Position numbers and translations under genes: made by a program | Shown here: in pieces, positions 16,405-23,375 of the stretch | Numbering within the stretch: position 1 is the first letter of the stretch | How the letters are laid out: every line of letters starts with the position of its first letter | Origin: UBA73 sp964364885 | GTDB taxonomy: Archaea; Nanobdellota; Nanobdellia; Pacearchaeales; GW2011-AR1 | Reading direction: 5' to 3' | Assembly (NCBI GenBank): GCA_964364885.1 | Contig: CAYIOA010000005.1 | Coordinates: 1-33,894 of the forward strand | Length of the DNA: 33,894 nucleotides | The notes under the pieces: generated by a model | Told to the model about the DNA's origin: nothing | The model's input: only the letters and a program-made list of their open reading frames with translations | Database searches by the model: none

Positions 16405-19203
16405 CTAGTCGTGAATTTTCCTAGTAAAAGATATACCGAATTTTTTGTCTTTAATATCAAAAATAACTGCTTTATCCGGAATATCTTTATTACTTAGATA
16501 CTCAACTTTCCTAGAATTTGTTCTTCCCTTCAAGAAGATTATATTTGATTCAATCATCTTTTCTGATTCAGCGTCTAAATAAATCTTTATAGCTATCTGC
16601 TCTCCTTTTTTTAGGCCTTGTTTTTTTCTTTCTGCCTGAATTTTACGAGCAAGTTCACGCGCGAATCCTTCTGATTCCAATTCAGGAGTGATGTGCGTGT
16701 CTAAAACAACTTCAAACTCTTTTTCATGCTCTTGCTTCCATTCTATTTTTTTCACATTCAACTGCTGGGCCAGCAATTCCTCAATTTCTTTATCGAGCTT
16801 TTTATGGCAAATACTGGCTTTAGCAAGAGGCCATCTTAAATTTATCTTTGACTTATCTCTTTCTGCCAAGCCCTTTTCAATGATAGATAAAAGCAGGGCA
16901 AATTTTTCTTCAAGCTTCTTATCAATTTTTTTCCTGCTGAATTTCGGAAATTCTGACAAATGGATAGACTCATTTTTATTCTGGTTCTTCCAGATGCTCT
17001 CGGTAATAAAAGGGCAGATAGGCGCGAGTAATTTTATAGTGCCTGAGAAGATGTGATTTAATAAATCAAAAACTTCATCTGACCTATCGCGAATCATCTG
17101 GATATACGTCCTGCTTAAATCTTCAACTAAAAAACGCTCTAACTTATAAACAACTTCATGAAACAAGTAATTATTATAGGAGCTTGCAACTTCTTCTATT
17201 AAGGAATTAAACCTAGAGAGAATCCACTTGTCCTCTATGTGAACTTTTCCTTTTTTATTCTCCAGCTGATTAATAAAGCTATTTATGTTAATAAGTATAG
17301 TAAAGATTTTTTGTATATCTTTAAATTCTGACTCGTCAAATGCAAAGTCTTCTCCTTTAGAAATTTTTGCGAGGTAGTAACGAAGATAGTCTCTGCCGTA
17401 TTTGTTTATTATATCCTGGGGGGAGATTATGTTGCCTGATGATTTTGACATTTTTCTCTTTCCTAAATCTAATACCAGACCATGGACAAGAATGCTCTTG
17501 AATGGTTTTTTATCAAAGGTTATTTCAGACAGGATAATCTGAGAATTCCACCATCCTCTAAATTGGTCTTTTCCCTCTATGTTAATGTCTGCGGGCCAGT
17601 ATCTCTTGAGAGATTGTTTTTCTTTTGGATAATTTAAAGCGGCCCAACTTGAGACGCCAGAATCAAACCATACGTCCAGAACTTCCGGGACGCGCTTAAG
17701 TTTCCTCCCTGATTTGGAGAGTATTTCTATTTTATCAATGCCCGGCTTATGTAAGTCTGTGACTTTTCCTCCGGATAGTTTTTTTAGTTCATCAACACTG
17801 CCAACTACTATCTTCTCTCCGCTTTCAGGATCATGCCAAATAGGAAGGGGCGTGCCCCAATATCTCTGCCTTGAAACAGGCCAGTCTCCGATTCCTTCAA
17901 GCCAGGCTTTCATTCTCAGTTTCATATAGCTGGGAACCCATTCAACTTTATCATTTTCTTCAATCAGCTTTTTCTGAATCTTTGATATTTTCAAAAACCA
18001 TTGCGGCTGCGAGAGCATTAACAATGGAGATTTATCCCTCCAGCAGAGCGGATAATCATGCTCGTAGTCAAGTTTGTAAACTAAAAAGCCGTCGTTTTCC
18101 AGGTCTTTTATTATTTCGTAATCGACAACTCTTGCTTTTTTTCCAGAATATTTGCCTGCTTCTTTTGTTAAAACACCGTCTGATGCGACTGGAGAAGGCA
18201 TGTCGAGATTGTATTCTTTGCCTACCTCGTAGTCTTCCTTTCCATGTCCTGGAGCGCAGTGGACTAATCCAGTGCCCTCTTCTGTTGTTACATACCTTGA
18301 GGATAAGACTACTTTATAGCCATTATAAACTTTCAAATTTAAATTCTTAGCAAGAGGATTTTCGTACTCTAAATTTCTCATTTCTTTTCCTTTATACTCT
18401 TTCTTGACTGTAAATCCTCTTTCAAGCTTTGCCATTAAACTAGAAACCAGGTCTTTTGCAATAATCCACCGCTCACCTTCTGCAATTTCAACTTCCTGAT
18501 AAATAACATCTGGATGAACCATTACTCCTGTATTTCCCGGAAGGGTCCAGGGAGTTGTTGTCCAGATAATCAAAGATGTGTTCTTCCTGTCTTTTAATGG
18601 AAACTTAACGAATATTGAAGTATCTTTTTGTCTTCCATATTCAATCTCATTAAATGCAACTGCTGTTTCACACCTTGGGCAGACATGAACAGGATATTTC
18701 CCAAGATACAATAGTCCTTTTTTGTCAGCTTCCTTGAAAGCACTCCAGATAGATTCTATGTAATTATTATCAAGAGTTAAATAAGGATTTTCCCAGTCCA
18801 TCCAAACGCCGAGATTTCTGAACTCGCTGTTCATAACGCTTATATATTTCGTAGCGTAATCTCTGCATTTTCCAACGAATTTTTCAACGCCGTATCTTTC
18901 AATATCCTGCTTTGACTTCGAGCCAATTTCTTTTTCAACCTGCATTTCTATAGGAACTCCGTGAGTGTCATAGCCCGGCCGATCAAATACATCAAAACCC
19001 TGTAGCCTTCTTGAACGCATTGCGATGTCTTTCAAAATCTTATTTAACGCAGTCCCCATATGGATATGCCCTGTTGCATAAGGAGGGCCGTCCATAAAAT
19101 AGAATTTTTTTCCTTTGGAATTTTTCTTTTTTGATTTTTCATATATTCGGCTTCTTTCCCAGAATTTAAGCACTTCTTCCTCTGCTTTCTTATTGTCAAA
19201 CAT
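16405..19203 (-). CDS. ileS: Isoleucyl-tRNA synthetase
   Basis: A 932-residue class I aminoacyl-tRNA synthetase charging tRNA-Ile. Signatures are PPYATGHIHMG (HIGH box, 40-50), PGYDTHGVPIE near 77, a zinc-type CPRC near 178, the editing-domain TTTPWTLPGN near 214, and GKRKMSKSSGN (KMSKS loop, near 584). The order is Rossmann core, CP1 editing domain, KMSKS loop, anticodon-binding helices, and a short C-terminal domain with LARKIQAERKKQGL. Archaeal and eukaryotic-type enzymes are often about 1040-1070 residues, so the C-terminus is shorter here, consistent with a reduced genome. The ATG at 19203 has a strong GGAGG (CCTCC on the plus strand, 19216-19220) about 12 nt upstream and a TATAAAAG just before that. 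Confidence 0.95.
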   Translation of the reverse strand: MFDNKKAEEEVLKFWERSRIYEKSKKKNSKGKKFYFMDGPPYATGHIHMGTALNKILKDIAMRSRRLQGFDVFDRPGYDTHGVPIEMQVEKEIGSKSKQDIERYGVEKFVGKCRDYATKYISVMNSEFRNLGVWMDWENPYLTLDNNYIESIWSAFKEADKKGLLYLGKYPVHVCPRCETAVAFNEIEYGRQKDTSIFVKFPLKDRKNTSLIIWTTTPWTLPGNTGVMVHPDVIYQEVEIAEGERWIIAKDLVSSLMAKLERGFTVKKEYKGKEMRNLEYENPLAKNLNLKVYNGYKVVLSSRYVTTEEGTGLVHCAPGHGKEDYEVGKEYNLDMPSPVASDGVLTKEAGKYSGKKARVVDYEIIKDLENDGFLVYKLDYEHDYPLCWRDKSPLLMLSQPQWFLKISKIQKKLIEENDKVEWVPSYMKLRMKAWLEGIGDWPVSRQRYWGTPLPIWHDPESGEKIVVGSVDELKKLSGGKVTDLHKPGIDKIEILSKSGRKLKRVPEVLDVWFDSGVSSWAALNYPKEKQSLKRYWPADINIEGKDQFRGWWNSQIILSEITFDKKPFKSILVHGLVLDLGKRKMSKSSGNIISPQDIINKYGRDYLRYYLAKISKGEDFAFDESEFKDIQKIFTILININSFINQLENKKGKVHIEDKWILSRFNSLIEEVASSYNNYLFHEVVYKLERFLVEDLSRTYIQMIRDRSDEVFDLLNHIFSGTIKLLAPICPFITESIWKNQNKNESIHLSEFPKFSRKKIDKKLEEKFALLLSIIEKGLAERDKSKINLRWPLAKASICHKKLDKEIEELLAQQLNVKKIEWKQEHEKEFEVVLDTHITPELESEGFARELARKIQAERKKQGLKKGEQIAIKIYLDAESEKMIESNIIFLKGRTNSRKVEYLSNKDIPDKAVIFDIKDKKFGISFTRKIHD

Positions 19204-19509
19204 GTTTACATTTCTCCTCCCTGCCTTTTATATTTTTTCATCTTGGCTTTTGGTTTTGTCATAGAATACCTAAAAGGTTAAGAACCCGCTGTTCAGATAA
19301 TGATAGAAATGATTATTTTATTCCAGTCTGATAAATCTTTTATAACCATCTCTTTCTCAAATGAACATATTATTTAAACTCTTCTTTTTGCTGAACTGTA
19401 AAATAAACTGGGCTAAACTCTATACGAATTAATAAATTTACTTTTCTAAGAGATGTCTGATTGTTTATTTATTAATCCCGCTAGACTAATGAGTTTTGTC
19501 CTTGTTAAC
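19204..19509. other. Intergenic stretch upstream of ileS
   Basis: About 300 bases without a convincing gene. It is A/T rich and carries several TATA-like stretches on the minus strand, including ATTATTTAAACTC. The end nearest ileS contains an 18-codon frame (19262 down to 19206) that stops 2 nt before the ileS start codon, but nothing marks it as translated. I see no tRNA or structured RNA. Confidence 0.4.
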
Positions 19510-19842
19510 TCAATGTAAACTTTTTAACTTTCTCTTCAAATCAGGGAGATTTTCCTTTATAATCTCCCAGACTACATCTAGATTTATACCAAAATAATGA
19601 TGAATCACTTTATCTCTGGTGCCTATAATAGCTTTCCAGGGTATTTCATTATGTTTATCCTTAAAGTCTGCTGAGATGTTTTTTGAGGCCTCCCCAATTA
19701 TTTCTATCTCTCTGACTATAGCGCTCCGTCTTAGCCTGTCCAACTCTAAATTCTTTCTAGAAAGATTTTTACTGAAATCTTCTATTGCATTTATACTATC
19801 TAAAATATGCATAATGAATATAGAATCCTCTTTTTTGCTCAT
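19510..19842 (-). CDS. hepT: HepT-like HEPN toxin (RNase) of a HEPN/MNT system
   Basis: A 110-residue all-helical HEPN protein (DUF86 type). The catalytic RX4HXY signature is intact as RDKVIHHY (R76, H81, Y83). The conserved REIEIIGEASKNIS and IPWKAIIGTRD patterns mark the HepT branch. HepT proteins are RNases or targets of AMPylation by their MntA partners. The start overlaps the end of the nucleotidyltransferase gene by 4 nt (19839-19842), the standard antitoxin-first order. The stop at 19510 is followed only by intergenic sequence. An active toxin is expected, since no key residue is missing. Confidence 0.88.
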   Translation of the reverse strand: MSKKEDSIFIMHILDSINAIEDFSKNLSRKNLELDRLRRSAIVREIEIIGEASKNISADFKDKHNEIPWKAIIGTRDKVIHHYFGINLDVVWEIIKENLPDLKRKLKSLH

Positions 19843-20306
19843 ATTATTCTAATCGCCTCTCTTAATATTTTCTCTCTTAGGTAAGGACTCAAACTATTAT
19901 AGGTTACTAAATCAACTTTTCTTTTCAAGGTCTCTTCTAGATCATTTTCTATAATTACAAAACCAAAGCCCCTTGCCTTAGGAGATCTTGGGTGAGTTAT
20001 TAAGATGTCTATATCGCTATTTTTCTTATTCTCTCCGCAGGCATAGCTGCCAAATATTCCTGCTTTTTCAACTCCATACTTTTTTAAGACTTTTATTATC
20101 TTTTTACTGATTTCCCCAAGATTTCTTTCAATTTTTTCATTTAAAATAAGTTTATCAGCCTCCCTTTCTTTCTTTTCCAAGTTATTTAAAGGTAAATCTG
20201 CTCCTAGATAAATTCTCTTTTTCTTGATTCTATTACCCTCCCGTACGGAGAGGGCTCTATAATAATATTTTTTCCCGTTTCTTTCTTTTATTTCTGTATA
20301 AGCCAT
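19839..20306 (-). CDS. mntA: MntA-like nucleotidyltransferase antitoxin with an N-terminal beta extension
   Basis: A 155-residue protein. Residues 65-155 form a minimal nucleotidyltransferase: GSX10DXD is intact (G86-S87 ... D98-I99-D100) and a third acidic residue lies in KVDLVTY (D132). MntA enzymes AMPylate the tyrosine of their HepT partners to silence them. The first 55 residues are additional: NGKKYYYRALSVREGNRIKK then KRIYLG, a beta-rich module seen at the N-terminus of some archaeal Fic proteins and transposases. Usual MntA proteins are about 100-140 residues and lack it. The extension might bind nucleic acid or the operator, which is inference. The ATG at 20306 sits about 25 nt from a TATA box buried in a palindrome. 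Confidence 0.85.
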   Translation of the reverse strand: MAYTEIKERNGKKYYYRALSVREGNRIKKKRIYLGADLPLNNLEKKEREADKLILNEKIERNLGEISKKIIKVLKKYGVEKAGIFGSYACGENKKNSDIDILITHPRSPKARGFGFVIIENDLEETLKRKVDLVTYNSLSPYLREKILREAIRII

Positions 20307-20317
20307 AAGTTCTGTAC

Positions 20318-20350
20318 GTCTACATAGTATATAAATCTTACTATGTAGAC
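20318..20350 (-). promoter_or_regulatory. TATA box enclosed by a 12-bp perfect inverted repeat; probable operator of the HEPN/MNT operon
   Basis: GTCTACATAGTA (20318-20329) and TACTATGTAGAC (20339-20350) are perfect inverted arms around a 9-nt centre that forms the TATA element. The symmetry continues loosely outward (GTAC on one side, CTAC on the other). The position, 12-44 nt before the ATG at 20306, means that a protein bound to the arms would compete with TBP. Autoregulation by the TA complex is the likely role. Confidence 0.7.
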
Positions 20351-20491
20351 CTACGATTATAAATCGTCCATTGCAGAATCCAACTGCGGACAGCTATGTG
20401 CAAACTAATGTATCCCAAGAGGCTCTGCTCTTAATGAATAAACCATCAACCTTAAAACCTTCCGCTTCCTTCATATAAAATTTAGGTGATT

Positions 20492-20527
20492 AGGGCATTT
20501 TAGCACCCGTTAACTTTACAATGCCCT
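20492..20527 (-). terminator. Hairpin over the stop of the small membrane protein gene
   Basis: Perfect 8-bp arms AGGGCATT (20492-20499) and AATGCCCT (20520-20527) enclose 20 nt and include the TAA at 20516-20518. It could be a 3'-end structure. No T tract follows on the minus strand, so intrinsic termination is uncertain. Confidence 0.3.
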
Positions 20528-20830
20528 TTTTGTCCATCTTTTATCATAACTCTTAATTAAAGAAATAGACGCGGTTATTATAATGAATAAAGAAGTAAAT
20601 GTGATGTATTTTATTCCAGCAATATAAAACCACGAGCCAATAAGGGCAGAAACAAAGATAATTGCTTTAAACCACTTTCTTCCTGCGATAAGCTCATCGC
20701 GTGCCAGCCAGGCGATAAGATGTCCTATTGGAATCGCTAAGACCAGAACAAGAATTTCAAGCAGCATAAAAAGAAAAGAGAGAGCAATTATATAAATTAT
20801 TCTATAGCTTGTCAATCTCGCCTGCAACAA
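20516..20830 (-). CDS. Small integral membrane protein, unknown family
   Basis: Up to 104 residues with three or four predicted membrane segments: about 10-36 (IIYIIALSFLFMLLEILVLV and on), 52-70 and 73-92. There is a short basic loop ELIAGRKWFK between them and a basic C-terminus, KSYDKRWTKRAL. The start is uncertain. TTG 20830 and TTG 20818 both overlap the end of the pterin dehydratase gene (stop 20802), and the first ATG lies 22 codons in. The overlap suggests translational coupling with that gene. A hairpin with arms AGGGCATT and AATGCCCT (20492-20527) spans the stop codon. No function can be assigned. Confidence 0.6.
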   Translation of the reverse strand: MLQARLTSYRIIYIIALSFLFMLLEILVLVLAIPIGHLIAWLARDELIAGRKWFKAIIFVSALIGSWFYIAGIKYITFTSLFIIITASISLIKSYDKRWTKRAL

Positions 20831-21071
20831 CGAAGTCTTTCTCGCTAAGTCCTTTCACAGAGTGAGTTGTCAGAGTTAATCTTACTTGATTATATAAAAT
20901 CAAAATATCTGGATGGTGCTGATTCTTTTCGGCAATCTCTCCTACTTTATTTATGAATTCCAGAGACTCTTTAAAATTATTAAAAGAGAAGTTTTTCACA
21001 ATTGAATCTATTTCAAGAGACCAATTATCAAGATTTTGCATCTTTTCTCCTATTTCCTTTAATGACATCAT
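20802..21071 (-). CDS. Pterin-4a-carbinolamine dehydratase family protein
   Basis: An 89-residue PCD/DCoH protein. The catalytic histidines are present as QHHPD (H52, H53) and H70 in LTLTTHSVKGLSEKDF, with the 17-residue spacing typical of the family. W17 and the NFSFNNF strand also fit. The enzyme dehydrates 4a-hydroxytetrahydropterin, and in microbes without aromatic amino acid hydroxylases it may help in molybdopterin or pterin recycling. No pterin-dependent enzyme is visible in this window. M1 and M2 are both possible starts. The divergent promoter region (about 21129-21141) carries AATTTATAAAC 60 nt upstream, next to an inverted copy of the GCCC-type repeat found at 21584-21670. Confidence 0.88.
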   Translation of the reverse strand: MMSLKEIGEKMQNLDNWSLEIDSIVKNFSFNNFKESLEFINKVGEIAEKNQHHPDILILYNQVRLTLTTHSVKGLSEKDFVVAGEIDKL

Positions 21072-21129
21072 ATAATTCTGTGTTTGGCTAGTTAATAAAA
21101 TTTGCTTATTGTCTTTGGAGGGGGCTTAT

Positions 21130-21170
21130 GTTTATAAATTCAGCCCAGAAAATGGGGCATAATTTTTTAA
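21130..21170 (-). repeat. Inverted copy (L) of the ATTATGCCC repeat core
   Basis: Read on the minus strand, AAAAAATTATGCCCCA at 21153-21168 is identical over 15-16 bases to the core of the repeat at 21632-21647, and is likewise followed by TTTATAAA about 12-15 nt later. Together the two copies flank the gene at 21205-21585 in inverted orientation. Confidence 0.55.
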
Positions 21171-21204
21171 ATAAATTTAAAAACCATAATCTTTTTCTAT
21201 TTTC

Positions 21205-21585
21205 ATGACAGAGGTAATTCCTTTAATTAATGAATGGATGAGATTTGTAGTCCTTATGCATAGTGGAGCTCCTAGTAAGACAGACCATCATGATATCTTA
21301 CTTGAAATTACTAAAGGAGAAAATGATGAAGATATAGCTTTAGATAAGCTTGAATCTCTAGGACAAGATTTAACAAGAATGAAAATTTATGTTGATCCTC
21401 AGGAAATGATTAGGAGAAGGTATCTTACTTATGAAGGTCCTATGAGGGATAATAGAGGTTTTGTCAAAAGAGTTGATGAAGGAAGATATAGAATTAGAGA
21501 GGATAATAGTTTAGAGTTTGAAGGGAGTTTGTTGAAAGGATCTTATCATTTCGAAGGAGAGGAAGATTTAGTTATGATTAAATAA
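21205..21585 (+). CDS. Stand-alone LigD-type 3'-phosphoesterase (PF13298-like) domain protein
   Basis: A 126-residue protein whose pattern follows the DNA-ligase-D 3'-phosphoesterase family. It has an opening RFVVLMHSG, then DHHDILLEI (equivalent to LHYDLRLEI), then RRRYLTYEGPMRDNRGFVKR, then VDEGRYRI, and a closing LEFEGSLLKGSYHFEG. In LigD the domain trims 3'-phosphate or 3'-ribonucleotide ends during end joining. Many short free-standing relatives exist in bacteria and archaea, mostly untested. The first catalytic histidine (HDxxxLHYD type) is hard to align. H19 and H28/H29 are candidates, so activity is not certain. No ligase or Ku gene is in the window. Inverted GCCC repeats lie on each side of the gene. 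Confidence 0.6.
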   Translation: MTEVIPLINEWMRFVVLMHSGAPSKTDHHDILLEITKGENDEDIALDKLESLGQDLTRMKIYVDPQEMIRRRYLTYEGPMRDNRGFVKRVDEGRYRIREDNSLEFEGSLLKGSYHFEGEEDLVMIK

Positions 21586-21670
21586 AAATCAATTAATTTC
21601 TCACTATCTACCCACATTTTTAATACGCCTAAAAAAATTATGCCCCAGAAACCGAGCACATATTTATAAA
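21584..21670 (+). repeat. Dispersed repeat R1
   Basis: About 75-85 bp alignable to 25110-25195 (R2) at roughly three in four positions. Conserved blocks are ATTAATTT, TCACTATCT, CCCACATTTT, ATACGCC and AAATTATGCCC. It begins at the stop of the preceding gene and ends in the TATA box (ATATTTATAAATC) of the gene at 21692. Confidence 0.65.
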
Positions 21671-21691
21671 TCCCACATAATAGGCAAATAC

Positions 21692-22088
21692 ATGGCAACA
21701 ATAGAAATTGAAGAGCCAGGAAAAAAATCTGAGCTAAAGCTTGAGATTCCTGCAAGAAGAACTAAGCTTTCTCCTAGGGAAACAATAACCGGAAACAGAT
21801 ATGATATTGTATTAGCGTGCCAGCCAGATGCTAGAGACCACTATCCTTTCTACGATAGTATCAAAGAGTTGGTTGAAGGAGAAAGAGGATTGAGAATATA
21901 CTCTCCTCATAGCGATCTAGAAAGGCATACTCTTGAAGATAGCGTTAGATTTACGACTAAAGAAGCTATACCGAGAACCAGAGGTGTTCTTATGCACTTA
22001 ACAACTGTCACGCCAGAAATTCAACAAATGTTTGATGCGACTTACCTGAATAACAAGCCCTTTTTATTATTTTATTCCCAAGAAACAA
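21692..22088 (+). CDS. Unknown protein, 3' end lost in the scaffold gap; possible nucleoside deoxyribosyltransferase-like fold
   Basis: The first 132 residues are visible. A polar N-terminal strand region (about 1-35) leads into an alpha/beta pattern: YDIVLACQPD, then RDHYPFYDSIKELV, LRIYSPHSD, then TRGVLMHLTT and a final NKPFLLFYSQET. The alternating strands with an early strand plus helix plus IYSPH resemble nucleoside 2-deoxyribosyltransferase/TIR-like folds. That is a shape argument only. The run of unknown bases starts at 22089, and the true end and length are hidden. A TATA box lies about 25 nt upstream of the ATG. The continuation after the gap (22189 onward) cannot be assumed to be the same gene. 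Confidence 0.5.
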
Positions 22089-22188
22089 NNNNNNNNNNNN
22101 NNNNNNNNNNNNNNNNNNNNNNNNNNNNNNNNNNNNNNNNNNNNNNNNNNNNNNNNNNNNNNNNNNNNNNNNNNNNNNNNNNNNNNNN
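22089..22188. other. 100-base run of N: scaffold gap
   Basis: Exactly 100 unknown bases. A round number of this kind is the convention for a gap of unknown size, so the distance between 22088 and 22189, and possibly the join itself, should not be trusted. Confidence 0.95.
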
Positions 22189-22220
22189 TGATAAATGAAA
22201 CTGAACATGATTTGATAAAC

Positions 22221-22301
22221 GCCCACGCCAGGAATCGAACCTGGAAATCCCGAAGGAAAGCGGTTCTCAAGACCGCCCGAGTACCATTGTCGCACATGGG
22301 C
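22221..22301 (-). tRNA. tRNA-Ser (anticodon TGA)
   Basis: Read on the minus strand, the acceptor arms are GCCCATG and CGTGGGC. The anticodon stem GCGGT/ACCGC encloses CTTGAGA, giving anticodon TGA (serine). A long variable arm with CCTTCGGG follows, as expected for a class II tRNA. The T arm GGTTCGATTCC is intact. CCA is not encoded. A TATA-like CCTTTATAAGC lies about 40-50 nt upstream and overlaps the stop codon of the preceding gene at 22341. Confidence 0.93.
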
Positions 22302-22340
22302 ATTGTGCCATCCGGGCTGAATATTTGTGTCTGGATTAGC

Positions 22341-22700
22341 TTATAAAGGTTTAGAAAATTTATACTGGCAGAACTGAACAAGCAGTTCATAAGAATCTTT
22401 AAATTTTATAAAGTCGTTGTTTTGTATAATTCCCTTGCTAAATCTGGTAGTTTCAATATCCCAAAGAATTAGCCCATTAAACTCCTCTATTTTTATTCTA
22501 TCCGCGTATTCCAGATAGTTTGTGATAAATAAATCAGCCAATTTTCTCGGAGATGTTTTTCTTGGCTCTGTGGCAAATGTAAAATTAATTGGATGAGAAA
22601 TGTTAGAAATTCTTACCTCTCTATCGGCAATGTAGAACTTTCCATTGCTGTTCATTAGGACTACATCGAGAGATTTTCTCTCAGATACTCTTATTCGCAT
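22341..22700 (-). CDS. Conserved-looking small protein, function unknown
   Basis: A 119-residue soluble protein with no membrane segment. It begins with basic strands (MRIRVSERKSLDVVLMNSNG), has a central basic patch, ATEPRKTSPRKLADLFITNY, and ends in an alternating alpha/beta portion (EFNGLILWDIETTRFS, then KDSYELLVQFCQYKF). No family was recognised. A TATA-like TTTAAAAG lies about 25-30 nt upstream of the ATG. The end of the gene carries part of the tRNA-Ser promoter. The neighbouring stalk-protein operon ends 77 nt upstream, so this gene could be read from there as well as from its own promoter. Confidence 0.55.
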   Translation of the reverse strand: MRIRVSERKSLDVVLMNSNGKFYIADREVRISNISHPINFTFATEPRKTSPRKLADLFITNYLEYADRIKIEEFNGLILWDIETTRFSKGIIQNNDFIKFKDSYELLVQFCQYKFSKPL

Positions 22701-22776
22701 ACCAAACTATACTCTGAGCAACTTTTAAAGATATATCTTCTTTGCTACAACTAAGAGCACTCCTTAAAAAATGAAT

Positions 22777-23070
22777 TTAACCGAAGAGCGCACTTAGTCC
22801 AGCAGCGCTTTCACTTGGCTTTTCTTCTTCTTTCTTTTCTTCTTTTCCGGCTGACTCGCCTGAACTTGCTCCTGCTGCAGGGGCGGCCATAACAGCACTT
22901 GCGTTAGACAGTTCTGATTCTATGTCTACACCGCTTAAACTGGCTATTAAGGTTTTCACTTTGCTTTCGTCAACTTCTGCGCCGGTAGCTGAGATAACCT
23001 TCTTCAGGTTTGTTTCGCTTACTGACTGTCCAAGCTTGTGCAACAGTAACGCACCGTATATATATTCCAT
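22777..23070 (-). CDS. rpl12: Large ribosomal subunit stalk protein P1 (L12 of archaea)
   Basis: A 97-residue acidic stalk protein. It has an N-terminal dimerisation helix bundle (MEYIYGALLLHKLGQSVSE, then LKKVISATGAEVDESKVKTL), an Ala/Gly hinge near 64-72, a charged Glu/Lys tract and the C-terminal SALFG hook that recruits translation GTPases. Several copies normally assemble on P0. The ATG overlaps the stop of the preceding unknown gene (TAATG), with AAGGAGG a few bases upstream, so translation is coupled. A T6 tract on the minus strand at 22766-22771, right after the stop, may end the operon's transcript. Confidence 0.95.
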   Translation of the reverse strand: MEYIYGALLLHKLGQSVSETNLKKVISATGAEVDESKVKTLIASLSGVDIESELSNASAVMAAPAAGASSGESAGKEEKKEEEKPSESAAGLSALFG

Positions 23071-23375
23071 TATGCTTCCTCCTTGTGAGTTTTATCATTA
23101 GCAATTTCCACCCCATGAGACAAGTATGTCTTTAATAAACTTCTAAACATCTCAATATCACACTCAATCTCTTCAAGCCTATATTGCCTGAATATTCTTC
23201 CAGAAAGAGTTTTATCTTCTAGGATCCTTATTCTTTTTTCTATTGCCTGCCCATGCAGAGTGTAAACTGCTTCGTATCTTTGGTCATTTATTTTTTCAGC
23301 CATATCAAAGTCTCCAGCGTCATACGCCGCGTTGAATTGATTGTCTAATTTGCAAATCTGAGTATCAATTCCCAT
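23070..23375 (-). CDS. Unknown helical protein encoded between the stalk genes P0 and P1
   Basis: A 101-residue protein starting at ATG 23375 (MGIDTQICKLDNQFN). The start is chosen because AGGAGG lies 8-10 nt before it. A longer frame begins at 23402 but would overlap P0 by more. The composition is helical and highly charged, with DAGDFDMAEKINDQRYEAVY then EKRIRILEDK then RQYRLEEIECDIEMFRSLLK. No family was recognised. It overlaps the end of P0 by 11 nt and shares one base with the P1 start, so all three are translationally coupled. In most archaea P1 follows P0 directly, which makes this insertion unusual. A role in stalk assembly or translation is suggested only by position. Confidence 0.7.
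   Translation of the reverse strand: MGIDTQICKLDNQFNAAYDAGDFDMAEKINDQRYEAVYTLHGQAIEKRIRILEDKTLSGRIFRQYRLEEIECDIEMFRSLLKTYLSHGVEIANDKTHKEEA

Noticed and set aside
19206..19262. 18-codon frame ending next to the ileS start, considered as a leader peptide
   Set aside because: It contains no isoleucine run or attenuator-like structure, and the GGAGG inside it is explained as the ileS ribosome-binding site.
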